Positions 1-12,200 of a stretch of DNA of 29,576 nucleotides are shown here, one piece after another. The DNA is from Pelargonium tetragonum (Eukaryota > Streptophyta > Magnoliopsida > Geraniales > Geraniaceae). Made by a program: the position numbers and the translations under genes. Where the stretch lies: the NCBI GenBank assembly GCA_036897445.1, contig JAYMTL010000180.1, positions 1 to 29,576 of the forward strand, read 5' to 3'. Below the pieces are notes generated by a model. That model searched no databases and was not told where the DNA came from. It saw only the letters and a list, made by a program, of their open reading frames with translations. Position 1 is the stretch's first letter. Every line of letters starts with the position of its first letter.

Positions 1-289
1 TAATCTAATCCAAGAAATTCTAACACCTATTCTCGATTCTCCTGACAGTCAATTTATCGAACCACTTGTCCAATCAATCAATTCGTCCGCGAAAACCTAA
101 GCATCCTTATTCGTCCCAGCAACTAAACTCCTCTTGTCTAACTTCTATTATGAACCAAAGACCTTGAACTCATGAACAACTAAAGAGCTACTTGACCATT
201 CATTCAAACTGAGCAATCTAATATAAATTAAGAGACCCTGAATTCATTTCATTACCTTTTGATTGAGCTACTACTAAGATAAGAATCTT
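1..289. other. GG-free, C-skewed left-edge segment
   Basis: No GG dinucleotide occurs until base 290, where the composition predicts roughly nine. In bases 1-240 I count about 25 G and 64 C, a skew not seen in the DNA that follows. The dispersed GG..CC quasi-palindromes are also absent. The segment therefore differs in origin or constraint from its neighbour and may be the tail of a gene or transcribed unit that starts outside the window. I recognise no product. Confidence 0.55.
2..100 (+). CDS. Possible 3' end of a reading frame entering from the left (partial, unidentified)
   Basis: One plus frame is open from the first bases to a TAA at 98-100, giving 32 residues that begin NLIQEILTPILDSPDSQF. 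The same frame then stays open from 101 to 223 except for one TGA at 173 (ASLFVPATKLLLSNFYYE is part of it) before a TAA at 224. The wording loosely recalls group II intron reverse transcriptases (LIQE-like region), but no catalytic motif is present, so no family is assigned. G+C by codon position is nearly flat (about 43, 36 and 39 percent over 56 codons), which does not support coding. The start lies outside the window. It could equally be a chance frame. Confidence 0.15.
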   Translation, partial: NLIQEILTPILDSPDSQFIEPLVQSINSSAKT

Positions 290-2640
290 GGGCAACTTCT
301 TTTCCCAATTCCCTAGCTTTTAGGTTTTTTACCGAGGGGTTGCTTAGTTAGGAAGTTTCCAGCAAAGCCATGTGCTTTCCGGTAAATACAAGAGAGATTT
401 AAGGGCATATAACTCCCCTAAGAAAAGTACAACCAACAGGAAGGGTTCCCGTTATTTATATAAAATTTGAGAGCAGGAACTAGTAGAAATCGAGTAAATG
501 AGTTAAGTTATAGGCTTTTTTACGGGTGTCCCAATCAGCTATATCCAATTTCAGTAAAGCTTTCCAATCCCTTACTTTTCTTTTCATTTTATACAGGTAT
601 TTACAGGAAAGTGAGTTTTACTATAAGAAATAGAATAAAAAAAGGTAAGAGAGGCTCTAAGATTTCAATCTATTAGCCTGTGTATGTAAGCGGGTTCTTT
701 TACTTAAGCCTAATTTTCTCTCTAAGTGGGTTTGAGGCTAGCCAGTTTCATAAGAGCCTTAGAAAATCTTGAAAGGTTGTCATGTATATAGGATTAAGGC
801 GCTTCCCGTGAGTTTTCCTTCATTCTCGGATATAGAATTGCGGGTTATAAACTAGTCGAGGAATCGAAGATATTTAAAATACATAGGGTTTTTCTAGTTC
901 CACTTGCTAAGCTAAGACTAGTGTATTTGTAGTGAGTGGGCGCTACTAGGAAGGGAAGGGGTATACTCAATCTTTTAATGAGTGAGCTATTACTAGGTTT
1001 CCTTTTATAAGTTAAAATTGAATTTCTTAGTAAGGCTCCGTGGTGGGGAGTTACATTCCTAAATGAAACCTATTTCCAAGACAACAATAAACTGGTAGTA
1101 AAATCTCGTTAATTAAAGGGGGTAGAATACTGAGACGGCTGATAAAGAACTCTACTGGTTAAAAGAATGCTCGTTAAGACCTTTGTTGTACCCCGTTTAT
1201 TCACATCTATAAATAGAAAATCTAAAGGTAACCGCGCAGTATTCTATACTTTATTAGCCATATTAACTATAATTGAGTCTTGAAAAATGAAAGCTAAAGG
1301 TATTTCATAGAAGTTAGATCTTGTCCCTAGTATATAGTTTAGAGCCCTAAGGCCTATTATTTAAAGGAAGTCTCAAAAGTTGCCAGTAGTAAAAGCCTAA
1401 GTCTTAATTGTGTTACTTTTTTAGAGTTAAAATACTTATTCTTATTTAAGTCCCCTTGAAATTAGGAAGGGCTCCTTACCTTAGGATCTCAAAGGCTCTA
1501 TATCAAGCAAATGTGTAAATAAGGTTGTCCAATTCCTAGGTGAGTTAAACTAAGAAAACTAAAAATTTATCAAAGAAGCTAACAAAGGTCTAGTAACATG
1601 TGAGATTTAGCGAGAGCTTCTTAAATAGCGTTGCAGTCTTGTTATAAAAGCAAAGAAATTTTACAGAGAAATATAAGTGGGCGGTTGTGATACGTCAATA
1701 TTTTATAATTAGGATTCTAATATTGTATTTTCATGTAAGCAAAAGACATACAACTAAGCGTTAAACCTAGTCACATTTACCCTTTTTATAGGGTATATAG
1801 CCAATCTTTCTCCTGTAATCCGCCATCAGTTACTTTCGTGTAACAAAAAGTGCTATAAGATTTCACCAACAAAAGTAAAGTGCAGACTAGCTAGCTAAAG
1901 TAAAGAAGGTTTGGCTTGTAGACTTATAGCTCGGCCAAGGCTAAGAAGTAAAAAAAGAAGAGTCAATCTTGGATAGCAGCGGATGTCTACTATATTATAT
2001 GGGTAATGCTTTTTTCTAATTTATTGTATTGGCTTGTACTAAGCAGTTTAATTTGTCAGTATTGTTTTTATTAGGTTCCCTTTCCGGAGGGCTTCCTAGA
2101 GTTTGCACTTCTGTACTATATTCCGTAAAGCTTTAAACAAGTTTAGATTTTCCCGAAAACTCCGGTCGAATAGTGCTGTTAAACTTTCGTTATTTTTTCT
2201 TGCATTAATTCTTTCTCAAAACTTCGTAGAGAAGTAGTTATATCCAATTGCCCTATCAATATTTATAGTAAGTGATGGGTTCTATCTATCTTTCTTTTTT
2301 TATTTTATACAACTATAAGGCATACTTCTACTCTTTGACTGATATTATAATTCTTGAATTGCTGCTACTTGTAAGGATTTTGACTAAAAAACCCTTATGT
2401 CTTAAATTTGAATATACATTTCTTTTTTTAGAAAAACCATCACCGAACTAAAAATCCAATAACACCAAAAGGAGAGGTTAAAGGGAATAAAGCTTATGCT
2501 TTTTAGGTTTCTATCATGTATTATAAATTCGCTCAATAGAATAGGAAAAAGACTCAATTTATACTAAATTACATAGAATGTTCCTTCGGATAGGATCCCT
2601 TTAGAAGTAAATGTGCATTTGTGACACTTAATTACGAGTA
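290..2640. other. Noncoding stretch with scattered GG..CC quasi-palindromes
   Basis: No credible gene is seen on either strand. The composition is about 35% G+C with frequent TAG, TAA, CTA and TTA triplets that close all frames. Recognisable members of the dispersed motif family are GGGTTCCC (443-450), GGGTGTCCC (524-532), AAGGGCTCCTT (1467-1477), GGGCTTCC (2089-2096) and GGATCC (2593-2598). A 69-codon TTG-started frame at 467-676 has no recognisable domain, crosses the motif at 524 and is treated as chance. No tRNA or rRNA motif was found. Confidence 0.6.
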
Positions 2641-5600
2641 TTCCTGGTGGAATTCTAATTTATATCTATTTTTTGGGGAGTCCTAGTTAAGTAAGTGGAT
2701 CCACCTATAAGTTAAGTCTTTTAGTTAGAGAGCATTCCCCTATACTGGAATGCCACCCGCTATCCAATTAAATCGAGTAAATAAGCATACATAAAAAGAT
2801 CTAAGAAAAGAATTGAACCCACAAAGAGACAGTAAACTGACGGATCCCCTGTTGAAACAGCAACCTAGGATTCACAAAGGGCCCTGACTCTTTAACTAAG
2901 GAGTGGATTTTATTATAAAAAATTCTAAAGCCAGCTAAAACCTTTAATTTCCTTATTCGCTTAGGAAAGCATTTAACAAAAAGCTAGTCTATATTAAGTA
3001 TAAAAAGTCTCTTGTGTCATTTAATATGGGAAAATCCTGCACCTAATCACTCCACGGGTATATATTATTTTGGGAGCTTTAGCAGGAAGTCCTAACAACT
3101 AGAATCATTCCAGTAGGAGCTAGCTAATTCCTAAAAACTACAACTAAAACGGGGCTGTTCCCTATCCTATATTCTTAGTTATAAAAAAGGGAAGGTTCTC
3201 TTTTTCACTAACAAGGATTATCCGCTGAAAATAGGACAACCGAGATTCTTTCAGAGGAAGTAAAATAACATTAATGTAAATTAACTAATCAGGCTGCTAC
3301 CTATTTATGATTTTGACTTTATAACATATCTATATTGAGTCCCTTTTTAAAGAATTATGTGGAATACTCCCCACTTACCAATTCGTATTCTATTAACTCA
3401 AAGTCTAGAAAGACCCCTTCAGTGAGTCCTCCTTAACTATTGCTCTTACATCGACATTTTAAGTTAAGGTTATAAAACTTTCTAAGAAATCGTGTAAGGG
3501 AGAGTGGCAAATACTAAGTATCCTCTATATATAGGAACCCTCCCCTCTAATGGAATAACCAAAGTCTGAATATTAAGAGAGAAAGCGGTTTCAGTATGGA
3601 TATATAAAGATTTTTGGCCTAACCTAGAAGGAAATTCCGGATAAAGCGGGTGTGGGAGATCACTTAGGAGTTCCTTGTTTAAATAGAATCGCGTAACCTG
3701 TTGGGGTTGACTTTATTAAAAAAGAGCGCTCGTAATAGAGGGAGAGGTGCAGTATTAGTACTATATAAGTTTTTTGTTGTATTATAATTATAGTAGTCTT
3801 TTTATTTGGAATAGTATCGGGGATTCCATAAAAGTAACAATAGCGGTATATTGCCTTGAACTTAAAAGGGACTTCGTTAATATTAGCAGCCTTATCAGTA
3901 TAAGTCAATATCCTTAATTTTAGGGTTTAGAAATGTATCAAATACATACAGTAGTAGAGCAAATATCGGGGAACTTCTGGCAGTCCTATCCTATCCATGC
4001 TGACCTGAGGAAAATACTGGACTGTTAATTGAGGGGGGCGAGCCTAGTTATTTAGGGATATCATAAGTGAAATTCCTAATAAAAATTTTAGTAAGTATAA
4101 GGGGGAGGTGCAAAGTATATCAATCCGGTAGGATCCTTACCTAACCTATTTCTACTGAAAATTAGAACTTCTTAACCAACAAGGTAATGCAATTAATTAA
4201 GGGCTTCCTCTCGGGGGTACAGGAATTTGCAATTTATAGATTATGAATGTAAGAGACTCCTGAGATCCTAATAATAATACAGTTTTGTCTAGTCTGTTTC
4301 TATCGGGCACTTAGGTATTATTAATTCGTTTTTTCAAACAATAGAGTCAGGTCTTGGCCTCACTTTTGCAGGGTTAGATATATTGGGCATTTTAAATTCC
4401 AAAAATTATATAGAATTGGGGTTTCCTTCGGCAATCCTTATAGGTAACAGACTAAAGCTAGACTGGGTTTTAAAGTAATAATTAAGAATTCTTAGTTTTA
4501 TGATTACCCCTCTTATCTGGGACTGCTTTGCAGCTCGTTTAATTTAGTATTGTACTAGCGGAAGAAGAAATTTTTAGGGATTCAGAAAAAGTAGCATTAA
4601 CCCTTTTGTATTTTCACTACCTTTTTTTAGTATTTCGTATAATATTTTTGAAATATGCCCTATTTCATTTTAATAGGAAAAACTAGAGATTCACAGAAAC
4701 TTCCTAGCTAGCACCATTATTCTATTGAAGAGTTCCAATTCTTGATATTTAGACTTCTATATAGTATGCCAGAACTCGGAATTCCTCACGAAAAGAAGCT
4801 CAACTATTTCTAGATCTAATTGTATTGAGAAATCCTTTATTTAGCTCCGAAAAAATTTTTAAGTTTACTATATAAGAATTCTCCCTTGTGTGTTATTAAC
4901 AACTCTACTTTATAATAAAGAACAAAAGATTTTTTTACGCTTTTATTCCAACGTATATATTAGGAATTGAGCACTCCTAGATTGAGAAGCGTACTTAACA
5001 AGGAATACACTTTTTCAAATTATGTCTCAACTACGAAATTGATGAAAGTCTCCTGGTTAGCATAAGTTTTTCCTTGGTTTTTGCAATTAAAACAACGACT
5101 CACCTTAAAAATGACAGAATTGACCGGACTTGGTTTATTCATCTCTGGAATCTTTACAATATAAAGCAGCTTCTTAAGATGACTGCCATTTCCTTTGTAA
5201 AAGGATAGTTGATTATTATTCTTTCAATTTGAGTTTTTTACACTTTGTTTACATCCTTTATAGAATAGAGCTGCTTTTTTTCTCGTCCCGTGAAAAGCCC
5301 TGCCTTAGGTTATATTCTTTACTTCTCATAAACTTTCTTTTGTCAAAAAAGACATGAAAATATTAGAATATACTACATTATCCCTTCAGTCTGATTGATA
5401 TTAACTCTCTCACTCATTTGCTTCTTGTTAGTAAGCCCGAATTAGAATAGAAAGCTCCTGAAAAGAGCTTCTTTCTAGCTTTAAACCTGTGAATTTATAC
5501 GGATCACAGTACTTTTTCTCTACCCTGGAGCTTTTTACTACTCTATGTTTTTCAAAAAAAGTGTTCTAATACCCCGTTCTTACTTGCTGCAGTTGAATAG

Positions 5601-6700
5601 ATTCCTGGAGTCCTTATTACACCTTTGTTCTTTAAACTCTCATGTGCGAGTAGATTTAAAAGTATAGCTCATAAAGGTTATAAAACTCCTCAAATTCTTT
5701 ACAAAAGCCCTGCCCTCATTATCAAACTACAATAAAGAGGTCCTGTTTAATCATTAAGAAACTGCCTAAATTTAAACTTGTGAAAGGCCTTCCTCACGTA
5801 AATAAAGGGTAATCCTCACATTGATAGGAGCTTTATAGCCGGTTCCCTCTAAAGTTTTAATTTCAATAAGAATGAAGATGCATTGAAAGAATACTGAACT
5901 GAGAGTGATTTATATCTCGATAGGAAGAAACTTTTACCAGGGACCCTTACGAAAAAAGACCTTAGTCTTATCTTGGAAGGTTTTCCGGTAAATAAGGACT
6001 CCTTTAGGCAGTTTTTCGAATAGTGTTGCTCCTCTGTTTTGGAAGTTAAAGGTATTTTGCGAAGTATAAGGCCTCGATATCCTATATTTCGATGTAAAGG
6101 ATTTAGAAATGGGAATCGCTTAGGTAGAAATTTTTAAAAGAGGTATCTCTTGCTGAATTAGGATATATTATGTCGCGTGGGTAAAACGCCTATAATCAAG
6201 TTGCGAGTTAGAGGGCCACCGCAGGTTCAAATAAAGTTTCTCTGTATATTATTACAGGAACATTATAACGAGATACCCATTAAATAACCCTAAAGTTCAT
6301 CTAGTCTATTTTTTAGTTGAATATACGCTTAATACTAGAGATTCTTTACTCACCCTCCCAATTATAGCTAAAACCCAGGTCAAGTTTTTAAAAGTTATTG
6401 CTCTAAGAAGGAAGGCTTCTTACTTTTTCATGTGTCATGCATTCAAATTCATTTGTCAGTTTGCTGCCTGTAAGGTAATCCAGGTGGGGCTGAAAGAGGC
6501 TAGCTCGTAATGAATAAAATTGACAATAAATAAGTTTTCGTTTTTGTGCCGAGTACCTAGAAACAGGAGTGTCCTCGATATTATTCGGAACAAAGTGTTC
6601 TGAGAGCTTTTTACAGGAGTTTAATTAAGAAAATTTTATAAAAAGTATTAAATAGTAAAAGATTAGATGAGCCTATCATACAATACCCGCGCGAGCTACG
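2641..6700. other. Noncoding stretch; three GGATCC sites clustered near 2.6-2.85 kb
   Basis: No gene is recognised. GGATCC occurs at 2593, 2697 and 2842, the middle one inside the perfect 10-bp palindrome GTGGATCCAC (2695-2704), and again at 4131. Other motif copies are GGGGAGTCC (2675-2683), GGAAGTCC (3085-3092), AGGAGTTCCT (3666-3675), GGGGTTTCC (4418-4426), GGAGTCC (5607-5613) and the perfect AAGGACTCCTT (5994-6004). A run of six G lies at 4033-4038. The minus-strand 82-codon frame at 3660-3908 has no family signature and its first-codon-position G+C (about 35 percent) is no higher than background. Confidence 0.6.
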
Positions 6701-6711
6701 GAAACGCTTAG

Positions 6712-6777
6712 TTATTGAGAACGCTCTTCTTGAAAGCCCCGACGCCACCAGAGGCTTTCTTTTAGTTTTCTCAATGA
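6712..6777. other. Nested two-stem hairpin, terminator-like or structured RNA
   Basis: The outer stem pairs ATTGAGAA (6714-6721) with TTCTCAAT (6768-6775), extended by a T-G wobble and a further T-A pair to 6712/6777. The inner stem pairs GAAAGCC (6732-6738) with GGCTTTC (6753-6759) around a GC-rich 14-base loop. A T-rich stretch (6758-6769) follows the inner stem. On the plus strand the inner stem plus T tract looks like a factor-independent terminator, but there is no gene upstream for it to end. The preceding 40 bases are also GC-rich. A small structured RNA is the alternative. Confidence 0.4.
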
Positions 6778-8010
6778 ATGCAGGAGTCTTTGTTTATGAC
6801 AGTAATAAGTTGAGTTTTTAAATACTTAGTGAAATTTAAGTTAATGATTATCCTATTTCAAGAACAAGGCTCGGGAGAAATAGATCTGAGAGCAGTTTAG
6901 AGCAAGCTTCTAAGAGGTTACTATACAGAGAGACTTTTAAAGTTGTATAAGTATTCTTTATAACTCATGATTAAGTAAATTCCCACCACGGATGGCTTTA
7001 GTTAAATACAAGTATAACAAAATCCTATGACTTATAGATTTTTTTCTCGGATATCAAGAATACCTAAACAAAGTACTTACTTTCGAAAAGATCCGCACTT
7101 CACAATACCAGAACCTTTTAATTAACTGAGCCTTGACGCATACTGGAAAAACTAGCCCTATCCAGAGAAGGATAACAAGAGAGCTTAGAGGATGATAGCG
7201 ACATTTATACTAATAAGGCATTCCAGATATTCACGCATTGACTCCGCAAAGCTAAACCCTTACTGGGTTAATTCCTTTTACAAGTTCCTCTAGCGCGGGA
7301 TACCTGATCATAAAATTGGAGGCTTTAACAAAACAAAAACCACACTTTAAAGGGTAGGTACTCCTATTTAAGGAGAGAATATTGACTTTGACTTTTCTAA
7401 TTTGAGAGTCTCTTTACAACAGGGGTATGTCTTTACTCAGTGTCTTCCTTATGAGTTTTCTGTTACGGATTTCGTTTCATTAAGGTTTAAGCAAAAGGAA
7501 GTTTCTATGTTGGAGCGCTGCTATTCTACCTTTATTTTGCTATAGATAATGTCTCTTCTTTGTGCGGGAGGCAATAAGGATCTACTACGTTCCTTACTTC
7601 TTAGCTTCTTAGAAAGAGGATACTCTAGAGACTCAGATAAAAGTGCGATTACTTTGCATTTTGTTTAGCTTCTATTAGGGGCTCCTTCTATTAGCCGGGA
7701 TAAGCGAAAAAAGTTAATCGTGTATTTTCATCTTCTAAGTGGTAAACGAGATATAAAGAGCTTGCCATCAGGTTTTTAGACCGGCTTCCGACTTGTAGGA
7801 CCTCGTAAGTTCATTTTCTATTTTCCCCTGTAGAGCGAACCTTTTCTTTTTCAAAATTATGTTTCATATACAGCAAAAACAAAAAAAAATACGTACTTTT
7901 CTCTCTTAAATAAATTAAATGAGTCAGTTTATTTAGTTTATCTGGTCACTTTTCAGTTTTGTAGAAGAAGGAGAATAGATCCAAAACCTGTTTTATGTTT
8001 ATGAAATCAC
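6778..8010. other. Noncoding stretch without distinctive structure
   Basis: I see no gene, RNA or clear repeat here. It has the same AT-rich, stop-rich texture as the surrounding desert. A nine-base A run lies near 7881-7889 in an otherwise unremarkable AT-rich segment. Members of the quasi-palindrome family are sparse compared with the flanks (for example GGGGCTCC near 7680). Confidence 0.6.
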
Positions 8011-8028
8011 CTATATAATAATATAAAG

Positions 8029-8226
8029 TCATTCAAATTGCTTAGATAGAAGAAACTCACACGAGTAACGCTCAAGTAAAAACCATTCTAATTGCTTTAG
8101 GGCTATGCTCGTTTTTCCTAGTTTTAGAATCCTAAGAGTGTTTACCTTAATTAGGTAATCAAAGTCCTCTACATTAACCCCAACTGACGCTCGAAATTCC
8201 TTGAAAGGCTGGGTCTTACCAACCAC
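8029..8226 (-). CDS. Hypothetical 65-residue frame with weak coding character
   Basis: The frame starts at a GTG and ends at TGA (8031-8029). It reads as a mixed polar and hydrophobic chain with no transmembrane stretch; VGVNVEDFDYLIKVNTLRIL is a central portion. First-position G+C is about 51 percent against 28 and 37 percent at positions two and three (33, 18 and 24 of 65), and G alone opens 19 codons, the usual direction for real genes. If UGA were read as Trp, as in many mitochondria, the frame would run from 8322 to a TAG at 8013-8011, about 103 codons. The added upstream part shows no codon-position signal. No homing-endonuclease, ribosomal or respiratory signature can be confirmed, and no ribosome-binding site is evident. 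Confidence 0.25.
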   Translation of the reverse strand: MVGKTQPFKEFRASVGVNVEDFDYLIKVNTLRILKLGKTSIALKQLEWFLLERYSCEFLLSKQFE

Positions 8227-8599
8227 CCTTACACCTCAGTAAGAAGCGCAAATTCTACAAGTAAAGTATAACTCTGCAAAATACCAATTTTCAAGGGTAT
8301 ACCCCTTTATTCTATTTTTTACTTATTAGGGCAGCCCCGTAAGAGGAGTCCTCGGGTTAAAGAACATAGAATGAACTAAAAGAAAACGTGAACCTGCAAC
8401 GCAAGTCTAAAGGAAGCTTGATTTTATAACAACCACTAAAGCTATAAGCTAGTTATGAAGTCTCGCCTTTCAAGGAGTGGTGCTAATAAAGTTCTATTTG
8501 TTCCAAAATCACTTAAAAAGGGATTTACTATAGATCGAGGCCCCTCTTAATACTAAATCTAATTACAAAGGAAAAGCTAAGCGAAATTACCCGGCTAGT

Positions 8600-8641
8600 A
8601 AAGCTAGTGCTTGTATTGGAACCGGAAATACTAGCTTTTTT
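8600..8641 (+). terminator. Terminator-like hairpin followed by T run
   Basis: AAAGCTAGT (8600-8608) pairs perfectly with ACTAGCTTT (8630-8638) around a 21-base loop, and a run of six T (8636-8641) overlaps and follows the right arm. A second GCTAGT at 8594-8599 gives the left arm a direct duplicate, so a slipped pairing is also possible. The stem is only moderately GC-rich and the loop is long for a factor-independent terminator. No gene is seen upstream, so the role is uncertain. Confidence 0.3.
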
Positions 8642-9205
8642 ACGTTTTTCGTACAAGATAAGATAATAAAGGCGAGGTTTCTGCGAACAAGGAATTTCTC
8701 TTTATAAAGTGAGTAGTCTGGGGTTTTACACTACCATTATTGAAGAAAGGCTGGTATATCTGTTAAATTAAAAAATCTTTGCCTTTTTGCATTAGTATTT
8801 TCATAATTAGAAAGGGAATACGAGGTAACTTTTATTTAAGTTCATCATAAAGAATAGAATAACTAAACCGAGACTCCCCTATTTAAGTCTTTTTAAGGGT
8901 GCCCCTCTCCCGGCAAAATTCCGCGCAGGTAGGATTCACAACCCTAAATTTTATAATTCACAAGAATACAATAGAAGATATATTACTTTAGTACGTTTGG
9001 TTTCCAAGGATAGTTTTTCTGCCTTTCATTTACAAAAGCCTTTAATATTCTAAATGGAGTTGCAATTAAATAAAATAGCTAGAGTCCTCGTTATAATATA
9101 ATAAAGAACGGGATACTCTTTACTAAAAATAGAGAACCTAATTAAATAAACACTTAATAACTTGGGTTCCTGAATTACACTATGCTTCAAAAATAGTTAA
9201 TAAAA

Positions 9206-9228
9206 AGCACTTAAATCTATTAAGTGCT
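9206..9228. repeat. Perfect 9-bp inverted repeat, 5-base loop
   Basis: AGCACTTAA (9206-9214) and TTAAGTGCT (9220-9228) form a perfect stem with the loop ATCTA. No T tract follows on the plus strand, and a short A run (9202-9206) precedes it. On the minus strand this would give a hairpin followed by T residues, a possible weak terminator for minus-strand transcription. Confidence 0.45.
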
Positions 9229-9229
9229 G

Positions 9230-12200
9230 TCACTAGAGAAGTTTCTAAAAGTGCTTGCTACCATTGGAGTCAGTATAGATTAGTATCATTCTCCTTACAT
9301 AAAAGCCTATACCTAGGCATTTAGTCTCAATTGCACTTTAAAGCCTCCGTAAATTCTGCTAATTACTTAAATAAGATAATAAGGGAGGGCTTGCTTTTAT
9401 TTTCCTAATATTCCTAACTATTGATAAAGAGTGTAAAGTGACATATTAAAAAGTCTGAAAAGCAAGGGTTCGTAGTCATATTTTTAGCAAAATAGGGCAA
9501 CTTAAGTGAGTTTTACAGCAAAATACTACAAGGATTACCTATTTATATCTATATGATATATATATACTCTAACAAGATTGATTAAAGGCGGCACGGTGCA
9601 AGGAGTATCCATATTCAACAACCAAAGTCTCTCTATATTTTCTAGGGCTAGACCCAGTGAAAACCAAACCCAGGAACTCACTAAATATAATTAAGAGGGC
9701 CCCTTCCTTTTCAATGAAAGCTGCAAAATTAGATAGCTTATATATATTCCAAAAGCTATAAATATGGGCACAGTTCCCCCTTGCATAACTTAAAGAATTT
9801 ATCGTGAAGACTGGTATACTGGCGTATAAGAAGGATTTCAGTATTAATTATTTCCATCAGCGAATCCTTAAGGCACTCTCCTTATAAGGATGGACAATCA
9901 ACAATTTAGATAATGAAACTCACGAGTCTGCCTTCTATTGAATCGTTTTGCTCCTGTCACGCAATGCAAGCATTCCTTGTTTTTAATAGCAGTTATGTCT
10001 TGATGATACAGTCACTCTTTCTTTTCAATCGTTGCATGTGACTTCAGTCGATGCATGAAGAGGTTAAGTAAAGCAAATAAATTACAAGAATCTTTAAGCT
10101 TAATTACGCTTAGTAATCGGGTATGGAATCCAAGAAACACAAGTATACTATACCTCCTGAGTATAAACCAAGACCTTCACTTATACCCAGTTTTTTAAGA
10201 ATAGAGTGCAAAAAAGCTCGACTTAGACTTAAGTGTTCTTACCGACACTTATAAAATAAAGTTAACAAAGCTAGATATTCTAGGAAGCCCCGTATGTCAT
10301 TTTGGGTCTTGTACTTTGTATGAAGGGCTTTGCACCTGACCGTTTGATTCTTTCTCTTAGAAAAAAAGAGCAGCTCAAAATTATATAGTAAAAATGAACG
10401 GGAAATAGGCTGTACAACAGCAATTCTGGGCCTTGGATCTAATTACACGGTAAAGGGTTTCTTTTCGTAGTATAGTAGTATAATCTTAAAGGAAAGCAAT
10501 TTAAGACTAACTAAAATTCCTAAAAGGGGCCACTAAAAAGCTAAGAGATATAAGTTTCCTGCTCTGTTTCTTTTATACCTTTATATCAAAAGATAGGGAT
10601 TTTTCCTGTGGAATTTTGTTTCCTACCTAGTTTAGTACTTGTTATTAGCGGGTTTTTCATGGAAGTCTTTTAGCTTTTTTTACTTTATTTTATTTAAATT
10701 GACTTTGTTTTTAGATCTGCCTTTCAATAGGAAACTTTATAAAAAGATAGCGTTTAGTATAAGCACAGAGTTTCAGATTTTGAGCGTTAATTACATTACC
10801 TTGCTTGGAATTTTTGCTTTACTTAGTGAAAAGTCGGGAAAGTCTTTAGTATACCTTAGCGCTGTCCCTAGTATAAGTTCTTTCTTTAAAAAAACCCTGT
10901 AGGAAAGTCAACTCCCAATAAAGAATGGTTGATATTTAGCCCATAATTAAGTCTTGAGCCGGGACTCCCCTCTTATTATAGATTCCCTTGTGTTTATCTC
11001 GGCCGGCGGTAAGCTGTGAGATTGGCATAGACTTTACTTAAAGTTTAAAAGTATAACCACAGGAACCCTCGACCTTTATCCACGGGTTATAAAACTTATT
11101 CAGGCACGAAACTTGGGTTGATTCGAAAGAACAAGAAAGCTCTTTTCTGTTATACCACAGGACTTGGTTTATTTAAAGAAGGGTAACTCGGTGGAAAGGG
11201 CTCTAGATTGTCTCTACACTACAAAAAAGCCATTATACGAAGTCCTGGTCTAGGTGGACTACTTTTTTTTCGTAGATAAGCTATCTGTAATCCCAAGTTC
11301 AATACAAGACTCTAGGAGATAGACACTAAAATTTTATACACAAGAAAAAAGGGGCCCTAAGTCATTTCTATTACCTCAGAGTATACTAACTAAAGCCTGG
11401 AAGACCCTTTAAATAAAAAGGTCTCGTTAAGCATAACTTTAAGGATACGAGCGAAAGGGCACAACTCCCTTTATATCATTATCCCGCCTTAACAACTGCT
11501 AATAACATATAACAGAGCGGCAAATTCTTTGTTTTGCTGTTCTGCAAACTTTTCTGAATTTGCTTGGCTACTGTAAGGTAAAATTCTTAAACATTTTTGT
11601 ATTTGTTCTTCCCGTCATTTTTTTTAAGCAAGAGCCTTAGGATTGAGTTATAATATAATTTTCTATTTGTGTACTCTATGTATATGAGTATATGAACAGA
11701 GTGCAGCTTCGGAGACTAAACCAACCCAATTAACTTAAAAGAGCTGCCCTTAAACTATTTCATCCACTAAGATACCAACTCAAAGAAGGATAGACAAAGG
11801 GATGCCGGGTCCACTTTTGAAAAGATTTTACTGACCCTTTTCAAAAAAGTTTTCAATTCAGACTCAGTAATTGTATTTTTTAAAGAGTCCGCTATAGCCA
11901 CTTGCTTATAAGAATTGACACATATTTTGTATTATAATCTCTCTTTTCATAGCTTGGTGGATTTTCCTTAAACAAGGGTTGGTAGAAGGCTCGTTGAATA
12001 TATTTAATTAATAAGGGAATTTAATAGCGCTCAAAACTCAGCGAGTCCTCTCTCAATTCCCTTTATCGAAAATTGATAACTAAAACTTTGTAAATAAAAT
12101 ACGGAATTTCGGATCCGCTAAGAATTAATAGAATTAATAAAGTATTGTTTCTTAGGAAATTAAGGATTAACTTACTATTGATGAACCTTTTAGAACAGCA

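Noticed and set aside
467-676. 69-codon TTG-started plus frame
   Set aside because: No family resemblance, no clear start signal, and a length expected by chance.
3660-3908. 82-codon minus-strand frame
   Set aside because: Codon-position composition is at background and no domain or start signal is visible. It is mentioned only as noncoding context.
9840-9900. Minus-strand GFADGN word recalling a LAGLIDADG motif
   Set aside because: The frame is stopped immediately before the word and shortly after it, and no second motif or supporting context is present.
10639-10902. 87-codon TTG-started frame with two hydrophobic stretches
   Set aside because: Only about a quarter of codons begin with G or C, the opposite of the usual gene pattern, and its length is within chance for six frames of this size.
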